A stretch of 52,106 bases of DNA from positions 1-52,106 of the forward strand of contig JAEWBY010000046.1 in NCBI GenBank assembly GCA_023390905.1, read 5' to 3'. This DNA is from Pseudomonadota bacterium (GTDB taxonomy: Bacteria > Pseudomonadota > Gammaproteobacteria > Xanthomonadales > Xanthomonadaceae). The stretch's first letter is position 1. Every line of letters begins with the position of its first letter. The notes beneath the pieces were generated by a model, which saw only the letters and a list, made by a program, of their open reading frames with translations, did no database searches and was not told the origin of the DNA. A program made the translations under genes and the position numbers. This document shows positions 15,547 through 24,238 of this stretch, piece by piece.

Positions 15547-16482
15547 ATGCTCTTCTGGCTGTCCGGGTTGGTCATCACCCTGCTGACCGGTGTCGCCGCC
15601 ACGCTCTATCTCTGGCTGGTACGTCGACGCCACGATGAAATCGCCGCAGGCCTGCACGCGCTTTCGGGCCTGCGCTGGAGGGAATTCTCCCGACTGGTGC
15701 TGACGGCGATGGGACGTCGCGGGCTCAGCCATGTGATCGATGCCGGCAACGAGAACCCCGATCCGCGCAGCAACTTCACCCTGCGCCAGGGCGATCGCCA
15801 GTGGCTGCTTTCATGCAAGCACGGGTCTGCGTACCGCATCGGTGCGGCCCCGGTCGATGAGCTGGCCGCGAGCGTGCGCCTGTCCAGTGCGACCGGCGGC
15901 ATCCTCGCCACCGAGGGCCGCGTCGAGAAGGAAGGCCACGACGCGGCGCGCGGCCACAACATCGAGGTGCTCGATGGCCCGCGCCTGTGGGACGAGGTCA
16001 AGCCGCTGATCGAGGACGATCTGCGCCGCCAGATCGAAGGTTCGACCCGTGCACGCGCCAAGCGCCACATCGCGATCGGCTGGCTCGGCAGCGTGGCGCT
16101 CGGCGCGCTGGTGGCTTCGGCGCTGGCCAATTCGCGCATCGCCGACGAGCCGGCGGCGCCGATCGCAGAGCCTGCGTCACCCGCGGTCGCGCCGGTGGCC
16201 GCGCCGCCTGTCACGCCCTATCGCGAACCCACCGAGCCGGAGCTGGAACAACAGCGCCGCGCGGTGTCGCGCGCACTCGCCGAAACCCCCGGCGTGATCC
16301 GCGGTGTCTGGCAGACCAAGCTGACCCTGGTGGTCGATTATCGCGGCGGCGAAGCCGAGGTCTGGCCGCGCATCTGCCGGCAGGTCGAACGCTATCCGAC
16401 CCTGCGCACCGTGCGCGTGCAGCTCAATCCGCCTGCGGGCAGCCACGAACCCGTGCGCTGGCGGCAATGCAAGACGATCTGA
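15547..16482 (+). CDS. Membrane-anchored restriction-endonuclease-like (Mrr-cat) protein
   Basis: The 311-aa protein has an N-terminal membrane helix (about residues 5-24), an Mrr-like nuclease fold (about 40-155), a second membrane helix (about 175-195) and a Pro/Ala-rich region leading to a C-terminal soluble part. The fold shows WREFSRLVLTAMGRRGLS, then FTLRQGDRQWLLSCKHG, where GD and CK correspond to the D...x-K nuclease strands; the acidic residue usually before xK is Ser here, so catalysis is doubtful. These two-helix proteins are not partnered with a methylase. The stop overlaps the hemoglobin start by 16 bases. Confidence 0.78.
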   Translation: MLFWLSGLVITLLTGVAATLYLWLVRRRHDEIAAGLHALSGLRWREFSRLVLTAMGRRGLSHVIDAGNENPDPRSNFTLRQGDRQWLLSCKHGSAYRIGAAPVDELAASVRLSSATGGILATEGRVEKEGHDAARGHNIEVLDGPRLWDEVKPLIEDDLRRQIEGSTRARAKRHIAIGWLGSVALGALVASALANSRIADEPAAPIAEPASPAVAPVAAPPVTPYREPTEPELEQQRRAVSRALAETPGVIRGVWQTKLTLVVDYRGGEAEVWPRICRQVERYPTLRTVRVQLNPPAGSHEPVRWRQCKTI

Positions 16483-16883
16483 CGCCGTACCAGCGCATCG
16501 GCGGCGAAGCCGGGCTGCGCCGATTGACCACGCGCATGTATGCGCTGATGGACACGCTGCCCGAAGCGGCGGCCGTGCGTGCGCAGCATCCGGAGGATCT
16601 CTCCGGCAGCGAGCAGAAACTGTTCGAATTCCTCAGCGGCTGGCTCGGCGGGCCGCCGCTGTTCACCGAACGCCACGGTGCACCCATGCTGCGCGCGCGC
16701 CATTTGCCGTTCGCGGTCGGCCTGGAGGAAATCAGCGGCTGGCTGGCGTGCTTCCATCAATCGATGATGGAAAACGTCGAGGATGCCGAGCTGCGCGATT
16801 TTCTCTGGAGCCGCATCGAGCCGCTGGCCCTGCACATGCGCAACCGGCAGGCGCTGCCGACGGGCTGGTCGGCTCAATCATGA
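16467..16883 (+). CDS. Group II truncated hemoglobin
   Basis: The 138-aa globin binds O2/NO at a heme. Visible are YQRIGGEAGLRRLTTRMY with the B10 tyrosine, the FLSGWLGGPPLFTERHG loop, the proximal histidine in LRARHLPFAV and a G8 tryptophan in ISGWLACFH, all typical of trHbO-type globins. ATG 16467 lies inside the end of the preceding gene, so translation is probably coupled. Confidence 0.92.
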   Translation: MQDDLTPYQRIGGEAGLRRLTTRMYALMDTLPEAAAVRAQHPEDLSGSEQKLFEFLSGWLGGPPLFTERHGAPMLRARHLPFAVGLEEISGWLACFHQSMMENVEDAELRDFLWSRIEPLALHMRNRQALPTGWSAQS

Positions 16884-16965
16884 GCGGCGCGCACCTGCAC
16901 GCGTTCGCCGATTGACCGACCCTGCCCTGCGTGGTCTGATGCCGCCAACACGGGAGGATGCACCC

Positions 16966-17223
16966 ATGGCCGATCTGCAAACGGCTTTCGAACAGGCGTC
17001 GCGCGATATCCAGGGCCTGTCCGAACGCCCGGACAACGACACCCTGCTGCGTCTCTACGCGCTCTACAAGCAGGGCAACGACGGCGACGTGAAAGGCGAC
17101 AAGCCCGGCTTCTTCGATTTCGTCGGCACGGCCAAGTACGAAGCGTGGGCCCGACTGCGCGGCATGCCGCAGGACGAGGCGCAGAGGAAATACGTGGACC
17201 TGGTGAAGAAGCTCACCGCCTGA
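16966..17223 (+). CDS. Acyl-CoA-binding protein
   Basis: The 85-aa four-helix protein binds long-chain acyl-CoA esters in the cytoplasm. The signature LRLYALYKQGNDGDVKGDKP and AKYEAWARLRGM are diagnostic and the length equals the family norm. GGGAGG precedes the ATG at 16966. The TetR gene starts four bases after its stop, implying cotranscription and possible lipid-responsive control. Confidence 0.95.
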   Translation: MADLQTAFEQASRDIQGLSERPDNDTLLRLYALYKQGNDGDVKGDKPGFFDFVGTAKYEAWARLRGMPQDEAQRKYVDLVKKLTA

Positions 17224-17226
17224 TCC

Positions 17227-17853
17227 GTGGCGCGCGACACCCGCCAGCGCATCCTCGAAACCGCGCTCGCGATGTTCAACGTGCAGGGCGAACCGCACGT
17301 CACCACCAACCACATCGCCGATGAGCTGGGCATCAGCCCGGGCAACCTGTACTACCACTTCCGCAACAAGGACGACATCATCGAGCAGCTCTTCGCGCGC
17401 TACGAAGCGTGCATGGACGCGGCCCTGCTCGCCCCGACCGATCGCCTGCCCGATCTGGAGGACATCTGGCTGCAACTGCACCTGGTGTTCGAGTGCATCT
17501 GGGAATACCGCTTCCTCTATCGCGATCTGGTGGAGATCCTCAGCCGCAACCGGCGCCTGCGCGTGCGCTTCACGCGCCTGTTCGCGCGCGCCGACGACAG
17601 CGCGCACGCCGTGATGCGCGGGCTCGGACAGGCCGGACTGATGCGGGCGAGCGCCGATGAACTGGCGGCCACGGCCACCAACGTGCTGGTGGTGGCCACG
17701 TTCTGGCTCAATTATTCGGCCGCGCGCGGCGAATCCGACGAGACGCGCGCGATCGGACGCGGCGTGGTGCAGGTGATGATGTTGATCGCGCCGTTCCTGC
17801 GCGATGCCGAACGCCTGCACCTGATGACGCTGACGCAGGCCTATCGCGATTGA
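17227..17853 (+). CDS. TetR/AcrR-family transcriptional regulator
   Basis: The 208-aa product starts with GTG at 17227 and shows the TetR helix-turn-helix at residues 5-50 (TTNHIADELGISPGNLYYHF). The C-terminal domain (ECIWEYRFLYRDLVEIL) belongs to the subgroup often found next to lipid-metabolism genes. Placement directly after the acyl-CoA-binding protein gene suggests a fatty-acid or acyl-CoA signal, which is inference. Confidence 0.9.
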   Translation: MARDTRQRILETALAMFNVQGEPHVTTNHIADELGISPGNLYYHFRNKDDIIEQLFARYEACMDAALLAPTDRLPDLEDIWLQLHLVFECIWEYRFLYRDLVEILSRNRRLRVRFTRLFARADDSAHAVMRGLGQAGLMRASADELAATATNVLVVATFWLNYSAARGESDETRAIGRGVVQVMMLIAPFLRDAERLHLMTLTQAYRD

Positions 17854-17878
17854 TCGCGGCGATCGCCGCGGCCGCGCA

Positions 17879-18349
17879 TCACCACGGCGTCTGCTTGGCC
17901 ACCATCAGGTAGAAGATCACCAGGAAGGAAAACAGCGCCGGCACTCCGAGCGCGGCCCACCAGCCCAGGTGCGCCGCATACGCGGGCGGCAGTTCGGTGC
18001 CGGCATCGGCCGCGGCCTGGGCGATGTCGCGCAGGCGGATCTGCAACCACACCACCGGCAGCCAGCACAGCGCCGCGAACACGAACAGCACGATCGACCA
18101 GTACAGCCACGGCGCGCTCCACGGCACGCCCATGCGATGGGCCAGATAGAGTCCGCTCACCGGCTGGAACACGATCGTGGTCGCGGTGAACATCCAGTCC
18201 GCACGCACCACCCAGCGCGCGATCTCCGCGACCAGTTTCGCATCGCGCGTCCAGCTGATCACGAACAGATAGAACGCCGTGCCGATGCCGGTGCCGAACA
18301 GCAGCGTGGACGAGAGGATGTGCAGGTATTTAACGACGATCAGATCCAT
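17879..18349 (-). CDS. DUF2269-family membrane protein
   Basis: The 156-aa protein has four membrane helices and the family N-terminus KYLHILSSTLLFGTGIG. Starting at ATG 18349 gives MDLIVVKYLH, the usual family start; an ATG six codons earlier is possible. The start overlaps the 3' end of the SDR gene, so the two are translationally coupled. Function unknown; family members often neighbour SDR/DoxX-type genes. Confidence 0.85.
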   Translation of the reverse strand: MDLIVVKYLHILSSTLLFGTGIGTAFYLFVISWTRDAKLVAEIARWVVRADWMFTATTIVFQPVSGLYLAHRMGVPWSAPWLYWSIVLFVFAALCWLPVVWLQIRLRDIAQAAADAGTELPPAYAAHLGWWAALGVPALFSFLVIFYLMVAKQTPW

Positions 18350-19595
18350 CGGGACGATCCAGTTCATGCAGCGCGACGATCATGGCCAGCAGCGGCAGGT
18401 TCTTCAGCACCGGGCCGAACGGATGCGCCCACTGCTCCGGCAGTCCGATGCTGATCAGCAGCGTATAGCCGCCGATGAGAACGAACTGTGCGCGATAGAT
18501 CCACGTCCTGCGCCGCGCCAGCAGCAGCGCCAGGCCCAGCACCGCGTCCAGGATCGCGCCGCTCCACAGCGCGGCAGTGGCGGCCGCGCCGTGCAGGCCG
18601 AGGCCGGCCAGCATCCGGTAGCTGCCTGCATGCGGATAGACGAACACCGACACCCATGCCGTCACCAGCCACACGATCACCAGCGAATGGCGCATCAACG
18701 GCAGCAGCCACGCCAGCACGGCCGTGGTGCGCCAGGGACCGGCCTCGCCTGCATCGAAAAAAACCGCCGGATCACGCGGACGATGGCCGAGCAGATCCGA
18801 GATCGCCGCCGCATCCCCCACGCTGCCGCGCGCGAGCATGTCCAGCGCATCCGGATCCAGCGGCGCGCGCGCATGGCGCAACCAGCGCAGCGGTGCGCGC
18901 AGCCACGCCGATGGCACGCCGATGAAATGCCGCGGGCGTCCCATCGCCGCGCGGAACAGCGCCAGGTACTCGCGCAGGCTCAGCGCGCGCGGGCCCACCG
19001 CTTCGATCACCTGCACGGGGGATCCGCGCGTGGCCGCAGCGGCCAGCGCGCGCACCAGATCGTCCAGATGCAGCGGCTGGATCGGCTGGTGCCCGCCATC
19101 GGGCAGCGGCGTCACCGGCAGCGCGGCCAACTGGGCGAACCAGCGCGAACTGGCGCCCTGCTCCGCATACACCAGCGATGGCCGCACGATCACCGAGTCG
19201 ATCGGCAGCGCGCGCAGCGCTTCATCGGCCTGTCCCTTGGATGCGAAGTAAGGCAACGGCGATGTCGCATCCGCGCCCAGCGCCGACACCTGCACGATCC
19301 TTCGCACGCCGGCCGCGACCGCAGCGTCGAACAGGGCCACCGGCCCTTTCACGTGCACTGCATCGAAGCTCTGGTCTGCTGTGGCCCGGAAAATGCCGAC
19401 CGCGTTGACCAGCACATCCACGCCGCGCAGCGCTTCGATCAGCGCCGCCCTGTCCGGCATGGCGGTGTAATCGATACGCAGGCCGGGCGCTTCCGCATTG
19501 CGACCCGCCGGAATCACCTCATGCCCCATCACACGCAGGCACTGCGCCAACGCCGCCCCGATCAGCCCGTTCGCCCCCGCGATGACTATGCGCAT
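18330..19595 (-). CDS. SDR oxidoreductase fused to a DoxX-like membrane domain
   Basis: The 421-aa product has an atypical short-chain dehydrogenase domain at residues 1-285 with NAD(P)-binding GANGLIG at 7-13 and YFASKGQADEALRA near 115 (NmrA/complex I NDUFA9-like layout). This is followed by a hydrophobic part (about 300-415) with four helices resembling DoxX. The fusion implies a membrane-tethered NAD(P)-dependent activity. Substrate unknown. It leads the DUF2269 gene. Confidence 0.85.
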   Translation of the reverse strand: MRIVIAGANGLIGAALAQCLRVMGHEVIPAGRNAEAPGLRIDYTAMPDRAALIEALRGVDVLVNAVGIFRATADQSFDAVHVKGPVALFDAAVAAGVRRIVQVSALGADATSPLPYFASKGQADEALRALPIDSVIVRPSLVYAEQGASSRWFAQLAALPVTPLPDGGHQPIQPLHLDDLVRALAAAATRGSPVQVIEAVGPRALSLREYLALFRAAMGRPRHFIGVPSAWLRAPLRWLRHARAPLDPDALDMLARGSVGDAAAISDLLGHRPRDPAVFFDAGEAGPWRTTAVLAWLLPLMRHSLVIVWLVTAWVSVFVYPHAGSYRMLAGLGLHGAAATAALWSGAILDAVLGLALLLARRRTWIYRAQFVLIGGYTLLISIGLPEQWAHPFGPVLKNLPLLAMIVALHELDRPDGSDRR

Positions 19596-19613
19596 CGCCA
19601 GCCTCCGTCGCTG

Positions 19614-20045
19614 TTGCGGCGCGCGCTGTGGTCAGGTTCGATCGCGAGCATCGTGTCCACCGCCGTGGTCTCGTGGTGGAGCCGGCGCATCAGCGGCGCG
19701 ACCCCGGCCGGCACCAATGCGGCCAGCCAATGGATCTGGGGCCGCCAGGCGCGACAGGCGCGCGGCTGGTCGTTGCGCCACACTGCCATCGGCTACGCGA
19801 TCCATCACGCCAGCTCGGTGTTCTGGGCGATGGGCTACGAATACTGGCGCGCCCGTTCGCCGCGGCATCCGCTGGCCAAGGCGTCGGCCGTGAGCGCCAT
19901 TGCCTATGTCGTCGATTACCACGTCGTTCCTTCCCGTCTAAGTCCTGGCTTCGAGCGCCGCATTTCACCGGCCGGCATGTGGATGACCTACGCCAGTGTC
20001 GCACTTGCGCTGTATGGCGCGCATCGCCTGCGTCGCCGCGGCTGA
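19614..20045 (+). CDS. Conserved hypothetical membrane protein
   Basis: A plus-strand frame of about 143 residues, divergent from the SDR gene, with three or four hydrophobic segments and the phrases LLRRALWSGSIASIVSTAVV and YAIHHASSVFWAMGYEYW. No ATG is suitable; TTG at 19614 (or CTG at 19611) gives the natural N-terminus, and GTG codons lie further in. I recognise the pattern of a small proteobacterial membrane family without known function. Start uncertain. Confidence 0.6.
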   Translation: MRRALWSGSIASIVSTAVVSWWSRRISGATPAGTNAASQWIWGRQARQARGWSLRHTAIGYAIHHASSVFWAMGYEYWRARSPRHPLAKASAVSAIAYVVDYHVVPSRLSPGFERRISPAGMWMTYASVALALYGAHRLRRRG

Positions 20046-20047
20046 TC

Positions 20048-20572
20048 TCAGCGCGCAAGGCGGTCCCGCGCGCGCCACGCCGCGAGGAATTCCAGCGTGC
20101 CCGGCAGCACGCAGCACAGCGCGGCGGGCAGCAGCGCGGCCATCCACACTGTCATCGGCAGCGGGGCCAGGCGCGCGTGCAGCCCCTGCGCGGCCGGGGC
20201 ATGGTGCCAGGCCATGATGGCGATGACGATCCATGCGAACCACGGCGCCATGTCGAGCACGCTGTGCAGGTGCTGTTCGATCGGGCCGATGCGGCGACGC
20301 GGAAACGCCACGCGCGTGTCCAGATAGCCAACCACCGCGTGCCCAAGCACGAGCGCGCCCAGCAGCAGGATCACCGCGCGCGTCGGTTCCAGCCACAGCC
20401 ACAGCAGCACCCCGGTGCCGATCAAAGCCAACTGCAACAGGTGCAGCGATGATTCGGCCAGGCCCGAGGTGTGCGGCAGATCCTCGCGGCGGTGGGTGAG
20501 GAAATCGCCGAGGCCCGCGCCCAGCCACACCAGATAGCCGGCGAACGCGAGCACTCCGGCGTGCATGGTCAT
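20048..20572 (-). CDS. Conserved hypothetical integral membrane protein
   Basis: The 174-aa product begins MTMHAGVLAF and has about five membrane helices with HTSGLAESSLHLLQL between the first two. Its ATG overlaps the stop of the FAD/Rieske gene (ATGA), so it is translated from the same mRNA. Family not named. It is the last gene of a unit that starts at 23678. Confidence 0.75.
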   Translation of the reverse strand: MTMHAGVLAFAGYLVWLGAGLGDFLTHRREDLPHTSGLAESSLHLLQLALIGTGVLLWLWLEPTRAVILLLGALVLGHAVVGYLDTRVAFPRRRIGPIEQHLHSVLDMAPWFAWIVIAIMAWHHAPAAQGLHARLAPLPMTVWMAALLPAALCCVLPGTLEFLAAWRARDRLAR

Positions 20573-22113
20573 CGCACCAGACCGGGATCCATCGGCGCCA
20601 GCGGTTCGCTGGTCGGGCCATTGAGGATCGCGCCGGTGGCCGCTTCGAATCGCGACCCGTGGCAGGGGCAATCCCAGGATTTCTCCTCACCGCTCCAGCG
20701 CACCACGCAGCCCATGTGCGGACAGCGCGCATTGAACGCGTGCACCTGCCCTTCGCCATCCCGGTACACGGCGATGCGGTGCACGCCACGCCGCAGGACC
20801 GCGCCGGTGCCGAGCGCGAGCGACTCCACGTCCGCGGCGTCGGCCGGTTTGACCCAATCACGGAACTGCAGCGCGGCGTTGGAGTTCTCGCGCAGCCATT
20901 CGCCACCGGCGTGCACCGGCTTGCGCGCCGGATCGTAGAGATCGGCCCACGGGTTGTCGCGTCCGGCGATCAGATCGGTGATCAGCAACCCGGCGAGCGT
21001 GCCATGGGTCAGGCCGTTGCCCGAATCTCCGGTCGCCAGGTAGACGTTTTCGTGGGCCGGATCGCGACCGATGAAGGCCAGGCCATCAACCGGCTCGATG
21101 ATCTGCCCCGACCAGCCGTGGGTGAACTTCGCCACCTGCGGGAAGCGCTCGCGCGTCCACGCCTGCAAACGCTTGTAGGCTTCCGGATCATCGTCCTGTC
21201 CGGTCTTGTGGTCCTCGCCGCCGGCGATGATCTCCACCATGCCGCTGGCCGGATCCGACTCGTGGATACGGATGTAGTGATAAGGATCGGCGTCGTCCCA
21301 CAGCAATGCGTCAGGCACGCCGTCGGGCGACACCGCTTCGGCCGGCAGATGGCCGACGACGACGTAGCTGCGGTACGCGGCCTGCTTCATCCAGGTCGCG
21401 CCGGTTTCGTGCGAGGGCACGTTGGTCGCCGCCACCACCGCACGCGCGCGCAGTTCGCCGTTGCGCAACACCACGCGCGGCGCCGCGCCGCCCTCGATGT
21501 TGACCATCTCCGCACGCAGGAACCGGCCGCCGGCGTCGCGCACTTCCTTCGCCAGCGCGAGCAGGTATGCACCGGCGTCCACGCGCGCCTGCCGATCGAA
21601 GCGCAGCACCGGGCCGAGCACGTCCGGCGTTTCGGCGCCGGCCGGCAACAGCACGGCGGAAAGACCGGCATTGCGCGCGGCCTCTTCCTCATCCTCGAGG
21701 CGATCGGTCTTGCCGTCATGCGGGAACAGATAACCCGGAATCCGGCGGAAGCCGCAATCGGCGTCGCTGGCCGAGGCGATCTCCTCGATCCAGTCGATCG
21801 CGGCGGCATGGCTGGCTGCGGCCAGGCGCGCACCGTCCTCCCCATGCCAGCGCGCCAGCGTGTAGAAGCGATCATCCAGCGCCGAAGCCAGATGCGCGCT
21901 GGTGCGCAGGGTTTCACCGGCGCCGATGCCTTCGCGATCGATCACCAGCACCTGCCTTCCTTCGCGCAGCAGGCACAGCGCCGTGGTCAGGCCGGTGATG
22001 CCGGCGCCCACGACCACGACATCCTGCTGCGTCGCCGGCACGTCCGTGCTGAACCAGTCATCGCCCGTGCGTTCGGCGGAAAGCCAGAGGGGGCGCGTCA
22101 ATGCTGTGGTCAT
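20569..22113 (-). CDS. FAD-dependent oxidoreductase with C-terminal Rieske [2Fe-2S] domain
   Basis: The 514-aa protein has a DAO-type FAD-binding domain with GAGITGLTTALCLLREG near residue 36 and a Rieske domain (about 415-510) showing CPHMGCVV and CPCHGSRFEAATG, i.e. both Cys-x-His ligand pairs. Such proteins are predicted to oxidise small amines or amino acids with internal electron transfer; the substrate is unknown. It is 44 bases after the DUF6766-like gene and overlaps the next gene. Confidence 0.9.
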   Translation of the reverse strand: MTTALTRPLWLSAERTGDDWFSTDVPATQQDVVVVGAGITGLTTALCLLREGRQVLVIDREGIGAGETLRTSAHLASALDDRFYTLARWHGEDGARLAAASHAAAIDWIEEIASASDADCGFRRIPGYLFPHDGKTDRLEDEEEAARNAGLSAVLLPAGAETPDVLGPVLRFDRQARVDAGAYLLALAKEVRDAGGRFLRAEMVNIEGGAAPRVVLRNGELRARAVVAATNVPSHETGATWMKQAAYRSYVVVGHLPAEAVSPDGVPDALLWDDADPYHYIRIHESDPASGMVEIIAGGEDHKTGQDDDPEAYKRLQAWTRERFPQVAKFTHGWSGQIIEPVDGLAFIGRDPAHENVYLATGDSGNGLTHGTLAGLLITDLIAGRDNPWADLYDPARKPVHAGGEWLRENSNAALQFRDWVKPADAADVESLALGTGAVLRRGVHRIAVYRDGEGQVHAFNARCPHMGCVVRWSGEEKSWDCPCHGSRFEAATGAILNGPTSEPLAPMDPGLVR

Positions 22114-22157
22114 GGATCATTCCCGTTGTGGCGCGCGGGTCCTGCGCGCGGTGTGGA

Positions 22158-22814
22158 TCAGGTACCGGTCTGCGAATGCGGCGCAGCCGTCGGCTTGGAC
22201 TGTGGCGAGTCGTGCTGGCGCAGGAAGATCGACAGCACCACGATCGCCAGCACGGCCAGGAATTCGCTCTGCCAGTTCTGGAACGACTCGAACCAGAACT
22301 CAGGACCGGTCAGGTGCGCCAGCAGGCTGATCGGGGGCTGCCCTCCGGCCGCGCGCTGTTCGAGTTCGTGCCGCCAACTGCCATCCAGATGCAGGGCGAA
22401 GGAGGCGGCGAACAACACCAGGAACCCGATCGACAGCGAATTGCCGTACAGCCATTTCCAGGCACCGCCCACGCGCACCGGCCACGGCGTCGGACCGGGA
22501 TCGATGCGCTCTTCCTCCTGCGCCGGATCCAGCGGACGGGATTCGGCCGAGCCGCGCTGCCGCAGCCATACGGTCAGCAGCACGTACATTCCCATCTGCA
22601 GGAATTCGCTCTCCCAGTTCTCGAACGTGGCGGACACGAAATGCCCGCTGCCCAGATAAGCGACCAGGCCGATGGCCGGTTGGCCATCGGCGATCAGTTC
22701 ATCGTTCCAGACCGCATGCCCGGCGATGATCTGTCCCATCAGGCTGGCGAGGAAAATCGCCAGCAACACCAGCGACAACCCATTGCGCTTGAAGAATGAA
22801 GGAGGCGGATTCAT
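22158..22814 (-). CDS. DUF6766-like membrane protein with internal duplication
   Basis: The 218-aa product contains two copies of the same module: a helix (NGLSLVLLAIFLASL and NSLSIGFLVLFAASF), a loop, then ENWESEFLQMGMYVLLTVWL and QNWQSEFLAVLAIVVLSIFL. The repeated NW-x-SEFL motif precedes the second helix of each half. Such proteins are common in stress or phyllosphere gene clusters but of unknown role. ATG 22814 gives MNPPPSFFKRNG. Confidence 0.8.
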   Translation of the reverse strand: MNPPPSFFKRNGLSLVLLAIFLASLMGQIIAGHAVWNDELIADGQPAIGLVAYLGSGHFVSATFENWESEFLQMGMYVLLTVWLRQRGSAESRPLDPAQEEERIDPGPTPWPVRVGGAWKWLYGNSLSIGFLVLFAASFALHLDGSWRHELEQRAAGGQPPISLLAHLTGPEFWFESFQNWQSEFLAVLAIVVLSIFLRQHDSPQSKPTAAPHSQTGT

Positions 22815-22856
22815 GCGCCGCTTCGCCGCATCCTGCGATGGCATCGATGAAGCTCC

Positions 22857-23060
22857 TCAGCGTTTGCGATCACCACGATCGCCCTGCCCCGGGTTGGCGG
22901 GCGTCTTGGAATGCTGGCGCACGTCCGCAGCGAGCGAACGCCCCAGATCGTCGCTTTCCTTGAAGCGTCCCTGGTCATCGCGCCGCACCAGCCGCTTGTC
23001 ACCGTTGGGGGCGATCAGTTCGCGCTTGTCGCCGCCGGATTTACGCACACTGCCCATCAC
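22857..23060 (-). CDS. Small basic hypothetical protein
   Basis: The 67-aa hydrophilic protein (KSGGDKRELIAPNGDKRLVR) has no membrane segment and looks disordered at its C-terminus. Its start is six bases after the ferritin-like stop, indicating one mRNA. I recognise it only as a small conserved companion of stress genes in related bacteria. ATGs at 23060 and 23057 are both possible. Confidence 0.65.
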   Translation of the reverse strand: MMGSVRKSGGDKRELIAPNGDKRLVRRDDQGRFKESDDLGRSLAADVRQHSKTPANPGQGDRGDRKR

Positions 23061-23066
23061 TTCACC

Positions 23067-23678
23067 TCACATCATCTGGTCACGGGATTGCTCGGCGCGT
23101 GCCGCACCGATCGCGGTTTCCACGTTCTTTTCCTCTTCCGGCGGCGGCAGCACGGCGGGCATGCCCAGCGCCTGGATCCACAGCTCACGTGCCCAGCCCT
23201 TGGTGTGGTAGAGGTGGTGATCCTCTTCCTTTTCCACTTCTTCGTAGGCGGCCTGGAGCACCTTGGCTTCCTGGCCCTTGGCCTTCTCGGCGACGCGGCC
23301 GATCAGTTCCCAGTTCTGGTGATCCTTGGTTTCAGCCAGCACCACGCACTCAGCGGCCACCAGTTCGGCGGCGACGGGCTCGGCGTTCTGCAGCGCCATT
23401 TCGATCGCCTGGACCAGCGACTGCCCGTGATGGGCCACGACCTCGCGACCGGGGCTGCGCTCTTCGGGGTCCTTGCCGAGCTGTTCGAACACGCTCATCA
23501 GGATCTGTTCGTGACGCTGGGTCTCTTCCAGGTATTTCTGCCATTCTTCCTTGAGGTCTTCGTTCTGCGCCGCCTGGATGGCCGCGGTATAGACCTGGAT
23601 GCCGCCGCGCTCGGTTTCCAGCGCCTGCAGCAGCAATTCGTGGACCTGCGCCTGATCCGTCATTGATGCACGTGCCAT
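23067..23678 (-). CDS. Ferritin-like domain protein
   Basis: The 203-aa all-helical protein has metal-ligand patterns of ferritin-like/rubrerythrin folds: ETERGGIQVYTAAI near residue 21, EETQRHEQIL near 51, AAECVVLAE near 108 and EEVEKEEDHHLYHT near 145. Members bind di-iron or act in stress protection; no rubredoxin domain is present. It is the first gene of a five-gene minus-strand unit ending at 20048. An AT-rich segment at 23705-23725 lies upstream. Confidence 0.8.
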   Translation of the reverse strand: MARASMTDQAQVHELLLQALETERGGIQVYTAAIQAAQNEDLKEEWQKYLEETQRHEQILMSVFEQLGKDPEERSPGREVVAHHGQSLVQAIEMALQNAEPVAAELVAAECVVLAETKDHQNWELIGRVAEKAKGQEAKVLQAAYEEVEKEEDHHLYHTKGWARELWIQALGMPAVLPPPEEEKNVETAIGAARAEQSRDQMM

Positions 23679-23932
23679 TACTCGCTCCTTGCCGTCGGGT
23701 GGGGAATGATTTTTTTGTAACCGGTCTCATGCGAATGCGTCGTGATGACCGGACGCGCGGATCTGCATCCGCCGTTAACGACGTCACCGCGCGGCACGCG
23801 TCACCGTCCACGCGCTCTTCGCGCCGATGCGGGTAAAACAGCGCAGCCTCTTCCGGCAGCCTGCCAACACTCCTGATGGGCAGCGTGCCGGAAGCAGGTA
23901 TCGAAGACGGCGCCTCGCGCCGGGAGACATCC

Positions 23933-24238
23933 GTGGCATCCAAGACTAATCCGTTCGCCTGCTATCTGCCCGAGCGCACGCCGCCGATCGGGGTTCCGCT
24001 GGCGATCTACGCCTGTTCCACCGAAGACTTCACCGAATGGTTCACCGGCCGCTACGACGGCCGCCACTGGCGCGCGACCGACGTCGATGAGCGCGACGGC
24101 AACGCGTGGTACGTGCTTGGCTGGCGGCAGACCGCCGGACCGATGGACGATGCCTGCATGGATTGCCGCGCCCTGCCCACGCATCCTTCCGGCATCGAAC
24201 CGGCGTTATTGAATGCGGGCGCCGGGCTGGACAGCTAG
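23933..24238 (+). CDS. Hypothetical protein
   Basis: A 101-aa frame starting at GTG 23933 after CGGGAG. It contains PFACYLPERTPPIGVPLAIY, WFTGRYDGRHWRATDVDERDG and three cysteines near the middle and end (ACMDCRA). No signal or membrane span. Codon usage looks coding. An in-frame ATG at 23876 would add 19 poorly protein-like residues. Function unknown. Confidence 0.5.
   Translation: MASKTNPFACYLPERTPPIGVPLAIYACSTEDFTEWFTGRYDGRHWRATDVDERDGNAWYVLGWRQTAGPMDDACMDCRALPTHPSGIEPALLNAGAGLDS

Noticed and set aside
18279..20045. Very long plus-strand open frame over the SDR and DUF2269 genes
   Set aside because: Most of it is the Arg/Gln/His-rich complement of the minus-strand SDR gene; only the last ~143 codons after 19614 look like a real membrane protein.
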